A DNA stretch of 58,129 nucleotides from Vairimorpha apis BRL 01 (GCA_000447185.1 KE647374.1:4203-62331), one strand, 5' to 3'; counted from the first letter of the stretch, positions 1 to 12,430 are shown. A program made the numbers and translations. Notes: generated by a model not told the origin, from the letters alone.

Positions 1-1425
1 TAGAAATATTTATTATATTTTGATAAACTTATACTAAAAAAGAAAATTCCAATAAAAAAATTAATATTATACAATAAAATTTATGATAAAAACATTTTAT
101 AAACTAATATTTAAAAAAATAAAAATTTAATGAATTTTTTAAAATCATCAAAATTTGTTATTAAAACAAGTAAAATCAGGCACAAAAATATATGATTTAT
201 AATTATAATATTTATAACAAGAAAATTAAATAAATTCTTCATTTGATATATTTTTTAAAGAAATATATAGTTATTATTTTTTTAAAAAATTTTAAAAATT
301 AGAATAAAATTATTTGTTTTGTTAATTTAAAATACTCAATTTATTAGAGTAAATTTTTTATTGAAATAATTTCTTTATTGTACAAATATATAGAATTATA
401 TATAGACAATAAATGATCATAATTTTTTTGTTAAAATTTTAATATTTCTAAAAGAGAATTATTAATTTATAAATATTCTTTATTTATATTAAAGTATCAA
501 AAAAAACATAATTTTAAATCACAACACATTTTTTTGTAAACTTAATAAAAAATAAGAGTATTTATAAATTAATATGTCAAAATTATTAAATATCAAAGTT
601 TTTTAATATTATTATTAATTAATTTTATATATTTAAATGTATTAAAATTTTTATCATAATAATTTACTTTATAATGCTTAAACCTAAAAAATTAAATCAA
701 ATTTGAATCATATATTTTCAAAAATAATTTAATATATAATAAAACCTAGGTAAATTTTTTTTGCAATGTAAAAATAATATGTATAGTGAAAACAACAAGA
801 AGAATTTTTTATATGTTATTAAATAAATAAATAGATTTATAATATTTATTTTTTATCGTTAAAATTTATTTATTAGAAATTAAATTTCTTACAAAAAGTT
901 AATTTAATTATATATAATATATTAATAATTATATGTGAGTTAAATGTAGTTTAAACATATATTATTTTTTCGAAATTCTTATATTAATTAAAAATCTATT
1001 ATGGGTAATTAACTGATTTTTTTATGTTAAAATTGTAATTGTTTATATTATTGTAAAAATACAAAATCTAAAATGCAATTTAACATTTTTGTAATTTTTT
1101 TTATATTCAATTGATAATTGTATAATTTATAAACTGAAAGATAATTTAAAAAATAAAACAACGTACTTTTTTGAAATAAATATTTTTTAAATATATCAAT
1201 AATTTAAAATATATTTTTAAGCTAATTTTTTTTGTACTTATAAAATAGTTAAAGTTTTTAAAGTATAAACCCCTATTAAAATATAATAAAGTATAATTCT
1301 TTTTTTCATAATACAAATACGCTTAAAACAAAATAAATTTAAAGTATGATATATGTATAAATAAAGAAAAAAACATAAAACGTTGTATAAATATGATGTT
1401 TGTATAGATAAAGAAAAATATGTAT
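1..1425. other. AT-rich intergenic DNA, no gene seen
   Basis: Almost pure A/T sequence with no open frame of useful length and no recognisable RNA gene. A CCCC at 1270-1273 resembles the upstream element of genes in this window, but no ATG-initiated frame follows it. The window starts inside this stretch, so its left extent is unknown. Confidence 0.6.
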
Positions 1426-1710
1426 TTATTGATGTAACTTATAATAATAGTCATTTCCTAATAATTTTTCGTTGTCATTGTTATATTTTTGCTTTTCATT
1501 TGGTCTCAATCGTTTATTTATATATTTTGATAATAAAAATACCTCATTCATAAAAATAGGATTACCTGCTATCTTACTTAGCTTCATAAAAGTTCTTTTT
1601 ACATTGTCATTAGTTAGTTTAAGTTCTTCGCACATTTTATAGTAAACTTTTAGCATATATAAATCCCATTCTACTCTTTCTTTAGTATAAAAATCTGGAG
1701 GAATTATCAT
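1426..1710 (-). CDS. hypothetical 94-aa protein
   Basis: I do not recognise this protein. It is 94 aa, charged and predicted largely helical by eye, with no signal peptide, membrane segment or cysteine motif. Codon content is less AT-skewed than the surrounding DNA and the frame is clean from ATG to stop, which favours a real gene. It is divergent from the TFIIA-like gene at 1793, with 82 bp between the two ATGs, so both promoters must lie in that gap. Unlike most genes here it has no CCC element just upstream of its ATG. It could be a small complex subunit, but nothing in the sequence decides this. Confidence 0.6.
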   Translation of the reverse strand: MIIPPDFYTKERVEWDLYMLKVYYKMCEELKLTNDNVKRTFMKLSKIAGNPIFMNEVFLLSKYINKRLRPNEKQKYNNDNEKLLGNDYYYKLHQ

Positions 1711-1776
1711 TCTTATTGTTTATTTTTTTTACTATTTAGTTATGAACTGAATAAAAACAAACAAATAAAAAAATAA

Positions 1777-1779
1777 CCC
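1777..1779 (+). promoter_or_regulatory. CCC element upstream of TFIIA-like gene
   Basis: The sequence AACCCTTAAAA lies 14 bp before the ATG at 1793. A C-triplet close to the start codon is a recurrent feature of genes in this window and is known from microsporidian promoters. Confidence 0.6.
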
Positions 1780-1792
1780 TTAAAAATACATT

Positions 1793-2212
1793 ATGAATTT
1801 AGAAATGAGTCGTATTTACAAAGAACTAATAGAAGAAGTGCTTTTGAAACTTGAATTAGAAGGAGAACCGGAAGGTATTGGAAGAAATGTGATTTATGAT
1901 ATACAAAAGGGATGGACACAAAATATAAGAGATTGGTATGAAACTGATCATAATGATGATTTTCATATTAATGAAACACAAAATATACAAAAACAAAAGA
2001 ATTTTAATGATTTGTCATACGAAGATGAAATGATTATTTCTTCCGATGAAGAATATGAAATGATGGAAGACACAAATAACTTTTTGATGTCTATGTATGT
2101 TAAAGTTACTAGAACTAAATGTAAATATAAATTAATTTTGAAACAAGGTTTTATTAATATGGGAAATATTGATTACGCTTTTTCGAATGCACAAGGTGAA
2201 CTTGAATGGTAA
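1793..2212 (+). CDS. TOA1: TFIIA large subunit (alpha/beta, TOA1-like)
   Basis: Both conserved ends of the TFIIA large subunit are visible. Residues about 8-48 match the N-terminal four-helix-bundle segment (YKELIEEVL...DW). Residues about 100-139 match the beta-barrel C-terminus (VTRTKCKYKLILKQG...YAFSNAQGELEW), including the acidic stretch just before it. The family role is to bind TBP on promoter DNA with the small subunit and help RNA polymerase II preinitiation. At 139 aa it is far shorter than yeast TOA1 because the non-conserved spacer is reduced to about 50 acidic/Asn-rich residues. A second Met (residue 5) is an alternative start. A CCC element lies 14 bp upstream. Confidence 0.9.
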   Translation: MNLEMSRIYKELIEEVLLKLELEGEPEGIGRNVIYDIQKGWTQNIRDWYETDHNDDFHINETQNIQKQKNFNDLSYEDEMIISSDEEYEMMEDTNNFLMSMYVKVTRTKCKYKLILKQGFINMGNIDYAFSNAQGELEW

Positions 2213-5200
2213 TTAATCAAATGTATAACATAGCAATAAATTTTTAATCAAAACAAATCAGATATATTAATATTTGTAATAAATAATATTAAATTTTATT
2301 TATAAAATTTTTATAAGATTAAATTATCTTATAATTGTTGTAAAATGATATTAAATTAATTTTTAACCTATTTTTTTATGTGTTATAGTACAATAATTTA
2401 TTATATAGTTTTTTAAAAAGTAAAAAAAATTTACTAGTAATTACTAGTGTTATAGAATTTGTTGTTAATTATTTTGAAAAAAAGATATCTGATAACTTTT
2501 TTGTATATTATTGATGGTTTATTATTAAATAATTAGATATCTTTTTAAAATTAAAATTCTTATAAATATTTTCAATATAAATAAACATTTCTTTGAATTA
2601 TATAGAAGTTTAAATTTTATATATTATATATTTGAATAAAATAATAAAATAATTTCATATCAAATCATTTAACAAAAATTATAGTTTATGTTACTTTTAA
2701 AAATAATTTATTCATATATAAATTATTTATAATATTGTTTGTTTGGGTAAATCATATTGATATTTCGATTTTTATTTGTTGTATTATAATTTAAATAACA
2801 AACATTGTTTTATGATATTTTAAATTTTTTTCCTATATTTTAGAAATATTGCATGTAAAATTTGTTAGTTTATTATACTTAAAATGTTTACTTAATTTCT
2901 AACAATTATTTATTTTATTTCTATTAATTAAAATTTGTATTCAAATATCAAAAAAAATAAAATATGTATTACTTTATTCCATGTCAATATATACAGTGTA
3001 ATTATAATCATTGTTTTATTTGTAATGTTAACATTATGTCTTACATTAACTTTTTACATTAAAATTCATAATATAAAATTCATTTAAATTATAATTAAGT
3101 TAAAAATATATAATTTTACATAATTTTATCAGTTATAAAAAAATACCTTTATAGTTTTGGTGATAATCAAGTTTATTGTTTATAAATTTTTTCAACCAAA
3201 TTCATGTAATATTATCATAATAAAAAATTTAAAGACACACAATTTCTAAATGTTCTAATATTTTATTATATAATTTACGATAAAAATATTTATCACAAAA
3301 TGATACTTCAAATGAAAAAAATATATCGAAATTATAAGCTTCACTTTAATTATAATTATTGACAATTATAACATAAATAAAAATTTCTTCTTGTTTCTTT
3401 GGTTTATTTGATTTTTATTAATTTTCAGTATATTTTTATTAAAAAAATCTTTAAATATATTTTAAATAATACTTATATAAAATATAAATTACAAATAAAC
3501 TTATTAACTCATACCTATAAAAATAAATAAACTTTGTATTGTTTAAACAGACAAAAATTTTTTGTTGAGCATATATATGTTTTTTTTAAAATATAGTATC
3601 TATATTATTTCTTATATTTTTACATTATAAAACAAATTTAAAAGATATTAAAAACAAGAATGTTTAATAATTTTATGTGTACTTTGTACATTATATTATT
3701 AATATAAGATAAACTACAAATTATAAATTATGATTAAAGCTAAAATGATTAATTTGAAAATATATAGAATAAATTTAAATGCAAAAATAAACTTTTTTTA
3801 ACATTAAATTAAAATTGTTATAGATTTTTAATATAAATTTTAATTTATAAATAATAACTTTGTATGTTATTTTGTATTATAGATCTATGCAAATAAATTT
3901 TTTATAAGTGAAACGTTATATACTCACATTTAATTAGATTTACTTAATTAAATATATTTTTCATACATAAAAACTTTAATTTACCTTTATCGTTTAATAA
4001 TATCATTTTTACACTTAATGTAAAAAAAAACTAAATTATTTATTATTTTTTATATACTAAAATAAACAAATAAGTTTTATAAAAATAAATTTTTTTACAA
4101 AAAAATTTATAAAAACTTTAAAAACTATCTCAAAACATATTCTGTTAAATTTAGATTCATGAAAATAAATTTTAAAATAAAGAGAAAGATGATTGTAAAA
4201 TTAAATAAAAAAATTTCTTATTAATTGTTAAATGTTTGTATTAAGCCAATTAGTAACAGATTTAAAAAAAATGATTATCTATTTAATTGTTAATTTAAAC
4301 TTGTTTATAATTATAAAAAATAAAAACATTTGAAAGATATTTTTCATTATTAAAATTTTTTTTTATTTATAATTTTAGTTTCATCTAATATAATATTAAT
4401 AATCTTAGTAATACAAACTATGGTATTTAAGTTTTAACTTATCTATATGATGTGTATTAAGATATTTTTATTTATCGGAGCATATAATTAAAGTAATAAG
4501 ACTATGTATATTCTTGTAATTTTTTTATATTAAGCAAATTTTCTTATTAGATTCAAATAAAAATATATGTAATTTAATATTTTTTAAATTTTGTTACTTT
4601 ATTAATTTATGCAATTAAGTATAAAAATTTTTATTTTTATTATTTTTCTTAAAATAACAACATATAATTAGTTTTACAAGATGTCTAGTTTTTAATAGCA
4701 TTTGAATAATTTAATACTGTATTATATATATTTTATATTTATTTTTAATGTTAAAAATTTTTTAATGCGAAGAATAATTACAAATTCTATGGTAAAATAT
4801 TTTCTAAATAATTATTTACATAAATTAAAATAGCCTTTTTTAATTAATTTAAAAATATCAATCTTATCTTCTTATTTATAGTATATTTTTGTATCTTTTT
4901 TAAATGTAAGCTTTTAATATGTTTTAGCATATAATAATATAATTTCTGTTAAGATCAATTCTAGTTGTAAAAAATTAATTATATAATTACTTATTAAATT
5001 TTAACATTATCGTTCTAAAATTTGCATAAAATTTTCTAATATATATTTTTCTATAATAAATCAATTAAGAAATTTAATTTTAGAAGTATCGAAACATTTA
5101 CTACATCTAAAATTACTAAATAAATTTATTTTATTTAATATTGTATATATAATTTAAAAATTAAAAATAAATTAAACACTTTTTTATACTTATATCATAA

Positions 5201-5756
5201 AAATTAAATTATTTAAAAAGTCAATATATATTTTATCTAGAAGATATATTTGATAATGATTAATTGTATATTAAATCTATATACATTGAAGAAATAAATT
5301 TTATTAACGTTTAATTATTTTAAAACTTTTTTAATATAAAATACTTGACAAATTAATTATAATTATATGTAACATAAATAAATTTTATATAAAAGATAAC
5401 ATAAACATTAAAATATTTTAAATAAAATAAAAAACTTAATAACTCATTTATAAAAGTTCCAAAATAATAAATTAATAGTATTGTAATATTTAATGTACAT
5501 TTTATTTTTGTATGGTATAAATTAAATTAAGTTTTGTTTTTATAAAACTAACAATAGATAAAATTAATTAATTTAATTTTTATTCTATTATAAAAAATTT
5601 TAAATATTAAAATTTATTACTTTTTTTAATATTTATATTATATTTTTAATTAAATTTTAAAATATAAAATTAATTTTAGTTTTGTGTATATCATCTGTTA
5701 ATGTAAAATTTTTTTGAATAAAAAAATCAAAATAAAAAGAAAAGGTAATATTTTAA
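2213..5756. other. 3.5-kb AT-rich intergenic desert
   Basis: No supportable gene on either strand, no tRNA-like cloverleaf noticed and no tandem repeat of note. Base composition is uniformly very AT-rich, with none of the locally GC-richer patches that mark retroelement remnants elsewhere in the window. Confidence 0.6.
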
Positions 5757-6220
5757 TTAGAAAAATATTGTTCCAAGAGTAATTATATTAAGAATCAACA
5801 AAATAAACATGATAATGCCTAAAATTGAATTTTTAATATTAAACTGTCTAAATAAAATTATTGAAAAAATAACGGATGTAAATAAAACAGCACCACATAT
5901 TTCATAAGATAAAACATAATTCGGATAAAATATTGATTTTTTTCAATATTATTTGTAGGAATATAGATCATAGATTTATTTACTGGATGTTTTAAAGCAT
6001 TATTAATTAAGGAATTATTTTCATAATCTGTTAATCGTAAATTATTAAATGCTTTTGTTTCAATTTCATGTAATACAGAAGAATCTTCAATAATAGATAA
6101 ATTATTTTGATTATAATTTTTAAATGGAAAACTTTTTAGACTATCATTTAGTACTAATTTTTTAGTTTCAATTGTTTCAGTTTCTCGACTTAGGTGTTCA
6201 GACATTAAAATATCAATCAT
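5757..6220 (-). pseudogene. membrane-anchored C-terminal segment, frame broken at an A7 run
   Basis: The frame starting at 6220 runs 120 aa and stops at 5858. At a run of seven A (plus-strand T run 5937-5943), a +1 shift opens a frame to 5757 that encodes two strongly hydrophobic segments (AVLFTSVIFSIILF and ILGIIMFILLILNII) and ends in a clean stop. The shifted tail looks like genuine membrane protein sequence, whereas the unshifted tail is short and unconvincing. The upstream neighbour (6226-6954) ends only 5 bp away and could also be joined by one base in an A6 run. The two may therefore be one gene of about 400 residues with a soluble Cys-rich N-terminus and two C-terminal membrane spans. 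The family is not recognised. It could be decayed or a sequencing artefact. Confidence 0.5.
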
Positions 6221-6225
6221 ACTAT

Positions 6226-6954
6226 TTATTTTAATTTTTTATTATCATAAATTGTATCATTAATAGACAAAATCTTTCTAAGAGATTGTATTTGTTGATT
6301 TATATCTTTTTTAAAATCTTTATCATGATATTTAATTGATCGATTGTTTATTTGATGTTTTTTATTATTAGAAATATTAAAAATTTTATCTATTAATTCA
6401 ATTGCTTTCGTAAGTCTATTAGGAGGACAATTTACAGATAATAAATATTCTGAAAACTTAAAACATTCAGCTCTATAAGTGCAATATTCTCTAAATGAAA
6501 ATATATAACATCTGAAATCAGATTTTGATATTTTTTTATCACAAAAATCTTGAATTACATCTTTATATCCTTTAGTGAATAAAAGTTTATTGTTATATAA
6601 ATTATAACGTCCATATTTAAATTCATTACCCATATCTCTAGCTTTCAATCCCATTCTTAATACTTTACAATCAACAAATATGTTTGAAAAAACATTTTTT
6701 TGATCATATAAAGAACAATTTTTCAAATAAGGTTTTATTAATTGTTTTATTTCTTTAGTGCATTTACCTTTACACATACAAACAGTTCTACTTACTGAAT
6801 ACAAACATTTTGGTACATTTTTTACATTTCTTTCAAAAAAATCAAGACTTTCATCTTTTTTTGCCAGTTTTTTTTTACACACATTAGTTGTCGTATCAAT
6901 TGAGTATTTAACTTTTTGCTTCCATTTTTCTATGATTTCAGATTCTTGAGTCAT
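6226..6954 (-). CDS. hypothetical Cys-rich 242-aa protein
   Basis: This is a 242-aa Lys- and Cys-rich protein with about 14 cysteines, including the cluster VCMCKGKC near residue 60. There is no signal peptide or membrane segment. I do not recognise the family. The ATG at 6954 is the first in the frame. No CCC element is close by, only a GG pair. The frame ends in an A6 tract (plus-strand T run 6235-6240). One extra A there would bypass the stop and continue into the frame starting at 6220, so this may be the N-terminal part of a longer protein. It is flanked by long intergenic deserts. Confidence 0.6.
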   Translation of the reverse strand: MTQESEIIEKWKQKVKYSIDTTTNVCKKKLAKKDESLDFFERNVKNVPKCLYSVSRTVCMCKGKCTKEIKQLIKPYLKNCSLYDQKNVFSNIFVDCKVLRMGLKARDMGNEFKYGRYNLYNNKLLFTKGYKDVIQDFCDKKISKSDFRCYIFSFREYCTYRAECFKFSEYLLSVNCPPNRLTKAIELIDKIFNISNNKKHQINNRSIKYHDKDFKKDINQQIQSLRKILSINDTIYDNKKLK

Positions 6955-9660
6955 TTAAGGATATAAAAAAATTACTTAAATAAGTTATTTAATTAATTAA
7001 AAAATGATCTTCGATTTTTAAAAATATAATTAGAATTAATTATTTAATATTAAAATAATTTCAAACAAATTTACGTATTGTCTCTATTTTTATATTAATT
7101 AAATTTAAATAAATTTAAATAAATTTAATTATCATAACAATAAAACATTTACTCAATATAATTTTTTAAAGTAATAATTTGAGCATATATAATAAAAAAC
7201 TCTTAAAATTAATTTATGATAAATAAAATTAAATTATAAATTTAAATTTGTTTTTAGATATATTAAAAAACTTTAATATTCATATATATTTTTTAGTAAA
7301 AAAAATTACATGAATCTTTTTTTTTTATATTTTAATATAATATAACTTAAAATAATTTTTTAAATTCGATTTACTTAACATAAAATATTTTACTGTTATA
7401 AATCATCATATTATTACACTTCAATTATAAAAAATAATTTAATTTATAATATTGAAATTTATATATAATAATGACTAAAAATAATTTAAATTGCTTTAAA
7501 AAAAGAAAACTATAAACCCTTAAAAATACTTTTTTTTTATTACATTAACCATAATTTTTTGTTTTATCTATATTTAACAAAAAATTTTGATATTCTAGAT
7601 TTTATTTAAACATATAACAAAAAATTATAAAGATAGTAAATTATTTGATTAATTTTTAAAACATTAGAAATATATATAGTTAATGTTTAAAAATTATTAT
7701 ATAAATTTATTATATGACTAAAGTATTTTATGGATCTAGATTTTAATAAGAAAAAACACAATTTTAATTAACCTATTTCAAAGCTGCAAATAAAAAAATA
7801 ATTTATTATTCTAACAACACATAATAATTAAAATTAAGTTAAAACACTAAACGATAAATATTATATAATTCAAAAGTTTATTAATTTTTAGCTTAATTTT
7901 TTTTATATATTGTTTTAAATTTTCATATTATGTTATATATTTTTTAATATGAAATTGTTGTTTTATGAATATTTATATTAGTTTATTTGTTTATGTCAAC
8001 ATTGACTTAAAAATATCATTAGTTTACTAATATATCTCCTCGGTATCCGTTAACCATCATTCTCTTTTTTACTTTCTTTAAATGCTTTCATAAATCTTCT
8101 TTAGATTTATGCATTTAATGTATAATGTATATATCAATTCGGTTTATAATTATACTTAAAATATGAAAATGTTTAAAAATAACTTTTAAAAATAATAAGT
8201 TGAATGTCATAAAAATTATGAAAAATATCTATAAAAATTTGTGTTAGTAGGTTTTTTGATAGTGTATATGTAAATACAATTATTTAAAGTGTTTTGTATA
8301 ATACTAAGATTATTAATTGAACTTTTTTATGTTTAGGCTAACGTTATCAACATAGCGTTCAAACTGTTAAAATTTATAGTATTTTTAATATAAATCCAAT
8401 AATAACTCTGATAAAAAAATTTCTTAAATTATATTTAACTTGATAAACAAAAATTTAAGACAAATTTTGCTATAAAATTATTAAACAAACTTTAAAAGTT
8501 TCAAAAAATTGTTTATTAATTATACAATATTCTTTAAAAACGTTTTTATATAAAAATTTTTAAATTGTGATTTTTATTACATGATTTAAAGGATAGAAAA
8601 AAATTAATGATTCCTGTTACTTGTTATTTTATAATTAAACATTAATAATAGTAATTTATAATTATTTTATTTGAAATTAAATGTGTTAAAAAAATTTTAT
8701 TAGAATTTTTATATTTTATAAATTTAAAATATTTTTTAAGTTTTTTACAGATATATTTTTTATTGATTAAAAATTCATGACATTGTACGATTTAATTTTG
8801 CAATAAATAATAATTTTCGTTTTTATTGATTATTTAATTAAATGTCATTCTTATGAATGTTTAACAATTAGATTTAAGTTTTTAAAAATTTTAAACAAAT
8901 CTTTAATAATCTTTTATTAAAAATACTAGTAAATAATATTTTTTTTTCTAAAAAACCTAAAAAATGATAATAATATTTAGTAAAAATACTTTAAAACATA
9001 TTTTAAATTTTATTATTTTAGTAATATTATAATTAATTAAGAACGAATTTTACTTAAAAATGATTTAAAACATAACTAAATTTTTTTATTTTAAATAATT
9101 AAATTTTTAGTAATCTAATCTTCATTTTACTACTTAACTATTTTATAGCATCTTTAAGATATATTGATTTTTAAAATTGTCATTTTTCATAATAAAATGT
9201 AAAAAAATATTTTATATTATATTAAAAAACTATGTAAAATTTAAACATTTGTTTGATTAAATTATATTTTTACATTTATAAATAAGTTATATTATTTTTA
9301 GGTAAAACTTAACTATGAATATCAAAAAATAAAGATACAATAAAAATGAATAATTACAACACAAAAATCTAATAATATATTTTATCGTTATTTTTTAATT
9401 TATAAAAACTTTTATTATGATTCTGGAAAAATTATTTACAAAGATTATATACAACATTATTATTTTATCATTCTTGTAAATTGCAATAAAAAATTGTATT
9501 AAAACTGAATTTATTCAAAAACTCTAAAATTAGTTAAAACTAAAAAAATTAAATATATTTATGTTACGAATATAATTCAAAATTAATAAACTTTTTAATT
9601 ATTTTAGAAAAACTTATGAAGTAAATTTTTATTGAATATACTTTCACATGAACATATTTT
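6955..9660. other. 2.7-kb AT-rich intergenic desert
   Basis: No supportable gene. At 7511-7526 the string AAACCCTTAAAAATAC repeats the promoter-like string found ahead of the TFIIA gene, but no ATG frame follows. A slightly GC-richer patch at about 8035-8155 may be a very old endonuclease-element remnant (weak). Confidence 0.5.
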
Positions 9661-10121
9661 TTATTTAGGAAAAACAATAATTAACGACCCCATAAATCCA
9701 AATATAATTAAAATTTCTGCAGTTGTAAACAACAATATTAATACAGTACTAAAATTTTTTCTTTATACAAAACTGGAAATCCATTTTTACTAATATTTCC
9801 CATAGTAATTCCCACTGTATATCCAATTAAACCAGTTAAACAACAAGCTGAAAAATGTCTTACTGAATGTTCAAGCTTATAAGCTTCTGTTATATTTGAA
9901 AGAATTACAACAAACAAAATTACTGCAAAAAAATATATCGAAGTAGCCATTATAACAGCTAAATATGCGTAAGTTAAAATATTTTTTTTCTGTGTGAATA
10001 AAGATGAGCTTGTAGCTGATAATGTTACACCATAACATGCACCATATGCAGATGTAGTGAATAATAGAATAATACCAGTAGAAACGATTAAATATGGTAG
10101 ACTGTCTAAAAAAGTTTCCAT
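9661..10121 (-). CDS. VMA3: V-ATPase proteolipid subunit c, with one-base frame break
   Basis: Subunit c forms the proton-carrying ring of the vacuolar ATPase. Three hydrophobic helices are in the frame starting at 10121: residues about 9-35 with SAYGACYGV, about 50-75, and about 88-108 with GLIGYTVGITMG. The frame then stops at 9738. Adding one base at an A6 run (plus-strand T run 9755-9760) continues it to 9661 and restores the fourth helix TTAEILIIFGFMGSLI. That helix has the Glu expected as the proton-binding residue. The corrected length is 153 aa, normal for the family. Without the correction the essential Glu is lost, so the break is probably an artefact or is bypassed. Subunit c' is an alternative to c. 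GGG at 10140-10142 is the CCC element on the coding strand. Confidence 0.88.
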
Positions 10122-10714
10122 TTTTGTTTGTTTTTAAAAGGGTTTTAAATATGTTTAACCAATAAAAAAAAGATTTTGAGTTATTTAAATTTTATTGAAT
10201 ATTAAATTTATATATTTGTGATTTTATATTTAAATTGTAAAGATAATTTTATAATAATTTATTATTTTATATAGATTTTTTTACTTTTAACTAGATAACA
10301 TATTGCTTTTTTGTTTATTTTTTTATCAAAGGAAAACTTTATAAAAATAATACATTTAATAGAATTTATAAACAGTATTAAATTCTTATACAATAATATT
10401 AAATACTTAACATATATTTTGTTAATTCAAAAAAACCTATTAATTCTTGTTAAAAAATTTTATGATTTTAAAAATTTTAGAAAAAAAACAACAATATTTA
10501 ATGCATGTAATTGATAATCAAAATCTAGTTATAAACTAAATTTATTATTCATAAGAAAATACAATATACAAAATATTTTTATTTTAATAATATTTTTATA
10601 AAATATTGTTTTATAAAATTTAAAAAACAAATCAATTTAATATATTAAATAAATTTTTAAAAATTTTGTTTTTAATTTTAACTTTTCAAAAAAAATTATG
10701 TAACCTTGATCTAC
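10122..10714. other. intergenic, no gene supported
   Basis: Divergent spacer between the V-ATPase gene and the RecA-like gene. A 67-codon open stretch at 10311-10514 has no ATG start and reads as Ile/Phe/Lys/Asn-rich noise. I see nothing else. Confidence 0.5.
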
Positions 10715-11268
10715 ATGTTGCAATTTTTTGGAATTACAGAACTTATAGGTGACTGTAACACAGGAAAAACATCAATATGTATAGAAGAAAGTAAAAAATA
10801 TAATACAGTATACATTATTTCTACAAATTTTCCCATTAAAAGACTTGATAAAAATTATTCAAATATATATATTCAATTTGTACAAGATTTGGATGATTTG
10901 TTTATTACACTTCGAAAAATTAATTCTTCTATTGAATTAATAGTAATTGATAATTTAAGCAGTCTTGTTTATCTAGATAAATATAGTTACAAAAGAATAA
11001 TATCATTAATTTATTACTTAAAAAACTTATTTTAAAATATAACATTAAAGTACTCTTAGTAAACAACTGTAATACAAATATTGAAAAATCCAATATTTAT
11101 TTTTCATATAAATTTGGACTTGAATTTGAATATCAAATAAATACTAGATATTATATTTATAAAAATAACAACGAAATTTATATTAAGCTTATAAAAGTAC
11201 CAATTGATTTTGATATTGCGTTCAAGGTTTTAATTTCAAGTAAAAAAGTTTATTATGAAAAAATTTAA
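10715..11268 (+). CDS. small RecA/Rad51-family ATPase, with one-base frame break
   Basis: The P-loop GDCNTGKTS (Walker A) is near residue 14 and a hydrophobic strand ending in Asp (IELIVIDNLSS, Walker B) near residue 75, with spacing as in Rad51/RecA paralogues. The frame stops at 11035 immediately after an A6 run (11020-11025). One added A continues it to 11268 with plausible core sequence (KYNIKVLLVNNCNTN..., then a beta-rich tail). The corrected length is 184 aa, roughly a minimal RecA core, which is shorter than Rad51 and closer to a Rad55/57- or XRCC-like paralogue. I chose ATG 10715. The frame is also open upstream but only from a TTG. A CC pair sits 10 bp before the start. Likely role is homologous recombination. 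The exact orthologue is unknown. Confidence 0.6.
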
Positions 11269-11432
11269 TTTTATTTGAATAACAATTATATTATTTAAAT
11301 ATAGTTTTATTATAGATGAATTCATAACATAATTTTCCAATATTATTTAAATATTATTTTATAAACTAATTCCTAAATTGTGTTTTTTTATCAACATATT
11401 AATTTTATTCATATAAAATATAATAGATTAAA

Positions 11433-11435
11433 CCC
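11433..11435 (+). promoter_or_regulatory. CCC directly abutting ATG 11436
   Basis: AACCC immediately precedes ATG 11436. This supports that ATG as the true start of the small OB-fold gene whose frame otherwise appears to begin only at 11543. Confidence 0.55.
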
Positions 11436-11755
11436 ATGATAAGAAAAAATTACTTATTAATTATTTAGATAAAATAAAACATGACTCACAAATAGAATTA
11501 TGTGGGATAGTTATAGATGTTAACAAGCGATTTTTTAAATTATTGGATTTTTCAGGTGAAATTGGTATTTATAAAAATAAAAATTTAGATATACCACTTA
11601 AACGATGTTTATTTTTTTGTAAAATTTTTGTTAATAAAAATCATTTTGCATTATTTTGTACTGATTTTAAATGCATAGATATCTTTGAGGAGATATTTTT
11701 TGCTGTGGAAAGTTTATCATTTATTAAAAAACATGAATTATTTCTCTTAAGATGA
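11436..11755 (+). CDS. small OB-fold-like protein (possible RPA3), with one-base frame break
   Basis: From ATG 11436 the frame stops after ten codons. One extra A in the A6 run 11444-11449 opens it to 11755, giving a 106-aa protein. The middle (IELCGIVIDVNKRFFKLLD then GEIGIY) has the strand-turn-strand pattern of an OB fold. The size fits RPA14/Rfa3, the smallest subunit of the single-strand DNA binding complex. This is a pattern-level assignment. Other OB proteins (Stn1/Ten1-type, RMI2) are possible. It lies 168 bp after the RecA-like gene on the same strand, so two putative DNA-repair proteins are neighbours. The CCC abutting the ATG supports the start and argues the frame break is not real gene death. 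Confidence 0.5.
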
Positions 11756-12189
11756 TCATTGTTAATTTTTTGATTGAAATATCTAATATATCATAATGTA
11801 TACTTTTTTTAATAGTTTTAAAAGTCACTAAAATTCTGATTTATACTAAATTTTAATATCAAGATAAAAATAAAATAAATATACAAAATGTTTATATTTA
11901 AAAAATCTATATATTTATATTATTTTACTATTTAAGAGAAAAAAATAATAAATTTATTAAAAGCAGTATAAATACATTCTCTATTATATTTTAAAAATCA
12001 ATGCAAAAACAATATATTTTCAATGAAATTTATTTCGACATAAAAATATTAATATATATATAATAATACATAAAATTTAAATAATTAAATTATTGTTGTT
12101 ACATAACTATGAATTAAAGATTATTTAATAGAGCTTCTATTTTTCTTTCATATTTCTTCTTTTTTACACAAATAATTTGTATCCATCAG

Positions 12190-12430
12190 TTATTCCTTAA
12201 ATAATCTTCCTCTAGCTCAATGTCGCATATCCAACTATCACTTCCTTAAATCCTCTTCGGTAATTTAGAAATATACCCTCTATCGTTTTCTTTAGAGTTT
12301 GAGTTTGAATGTAGGCTTTCGTACTAGGAGAGAGACATATTTTTTGAGTATTGTTTATTTTATAAGTTTTTAATCCATCCTATGTTAGGATAAACGTAAT
12401 TTTTTCTGTTCTGCATTTAAAAATTAACCA
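12190..12430 (-). mobile_element. degraded endonuclease-retroelement fragment
   Basis: On the minus strand this translates, with stops, into pieces colinear with the intact copies at 17.6 and 57.4 kb: KITFILT..DGLKTY, then STKAYIQTQTLKKTIEG, then NYRRG. It is locally GC-richer than its surroundings. No target-site duplication was recognised. It is a dead copy. Confidence 0.65.

Noticed and set aside
8035..8155. GC-richer patch possibly homologous to the endonuclease elements
   Set aside because: Only scattered words match (ATATATCAATTCGGT versus ATATGCTTCGATTCGGT at 48.3 kb). This is too weak to annotate.
10311..10514. 67-codon open stretch
   Set aside because: It begins at TTG, has no CCC element, and its composition equals that of translated AT-rich spacer.
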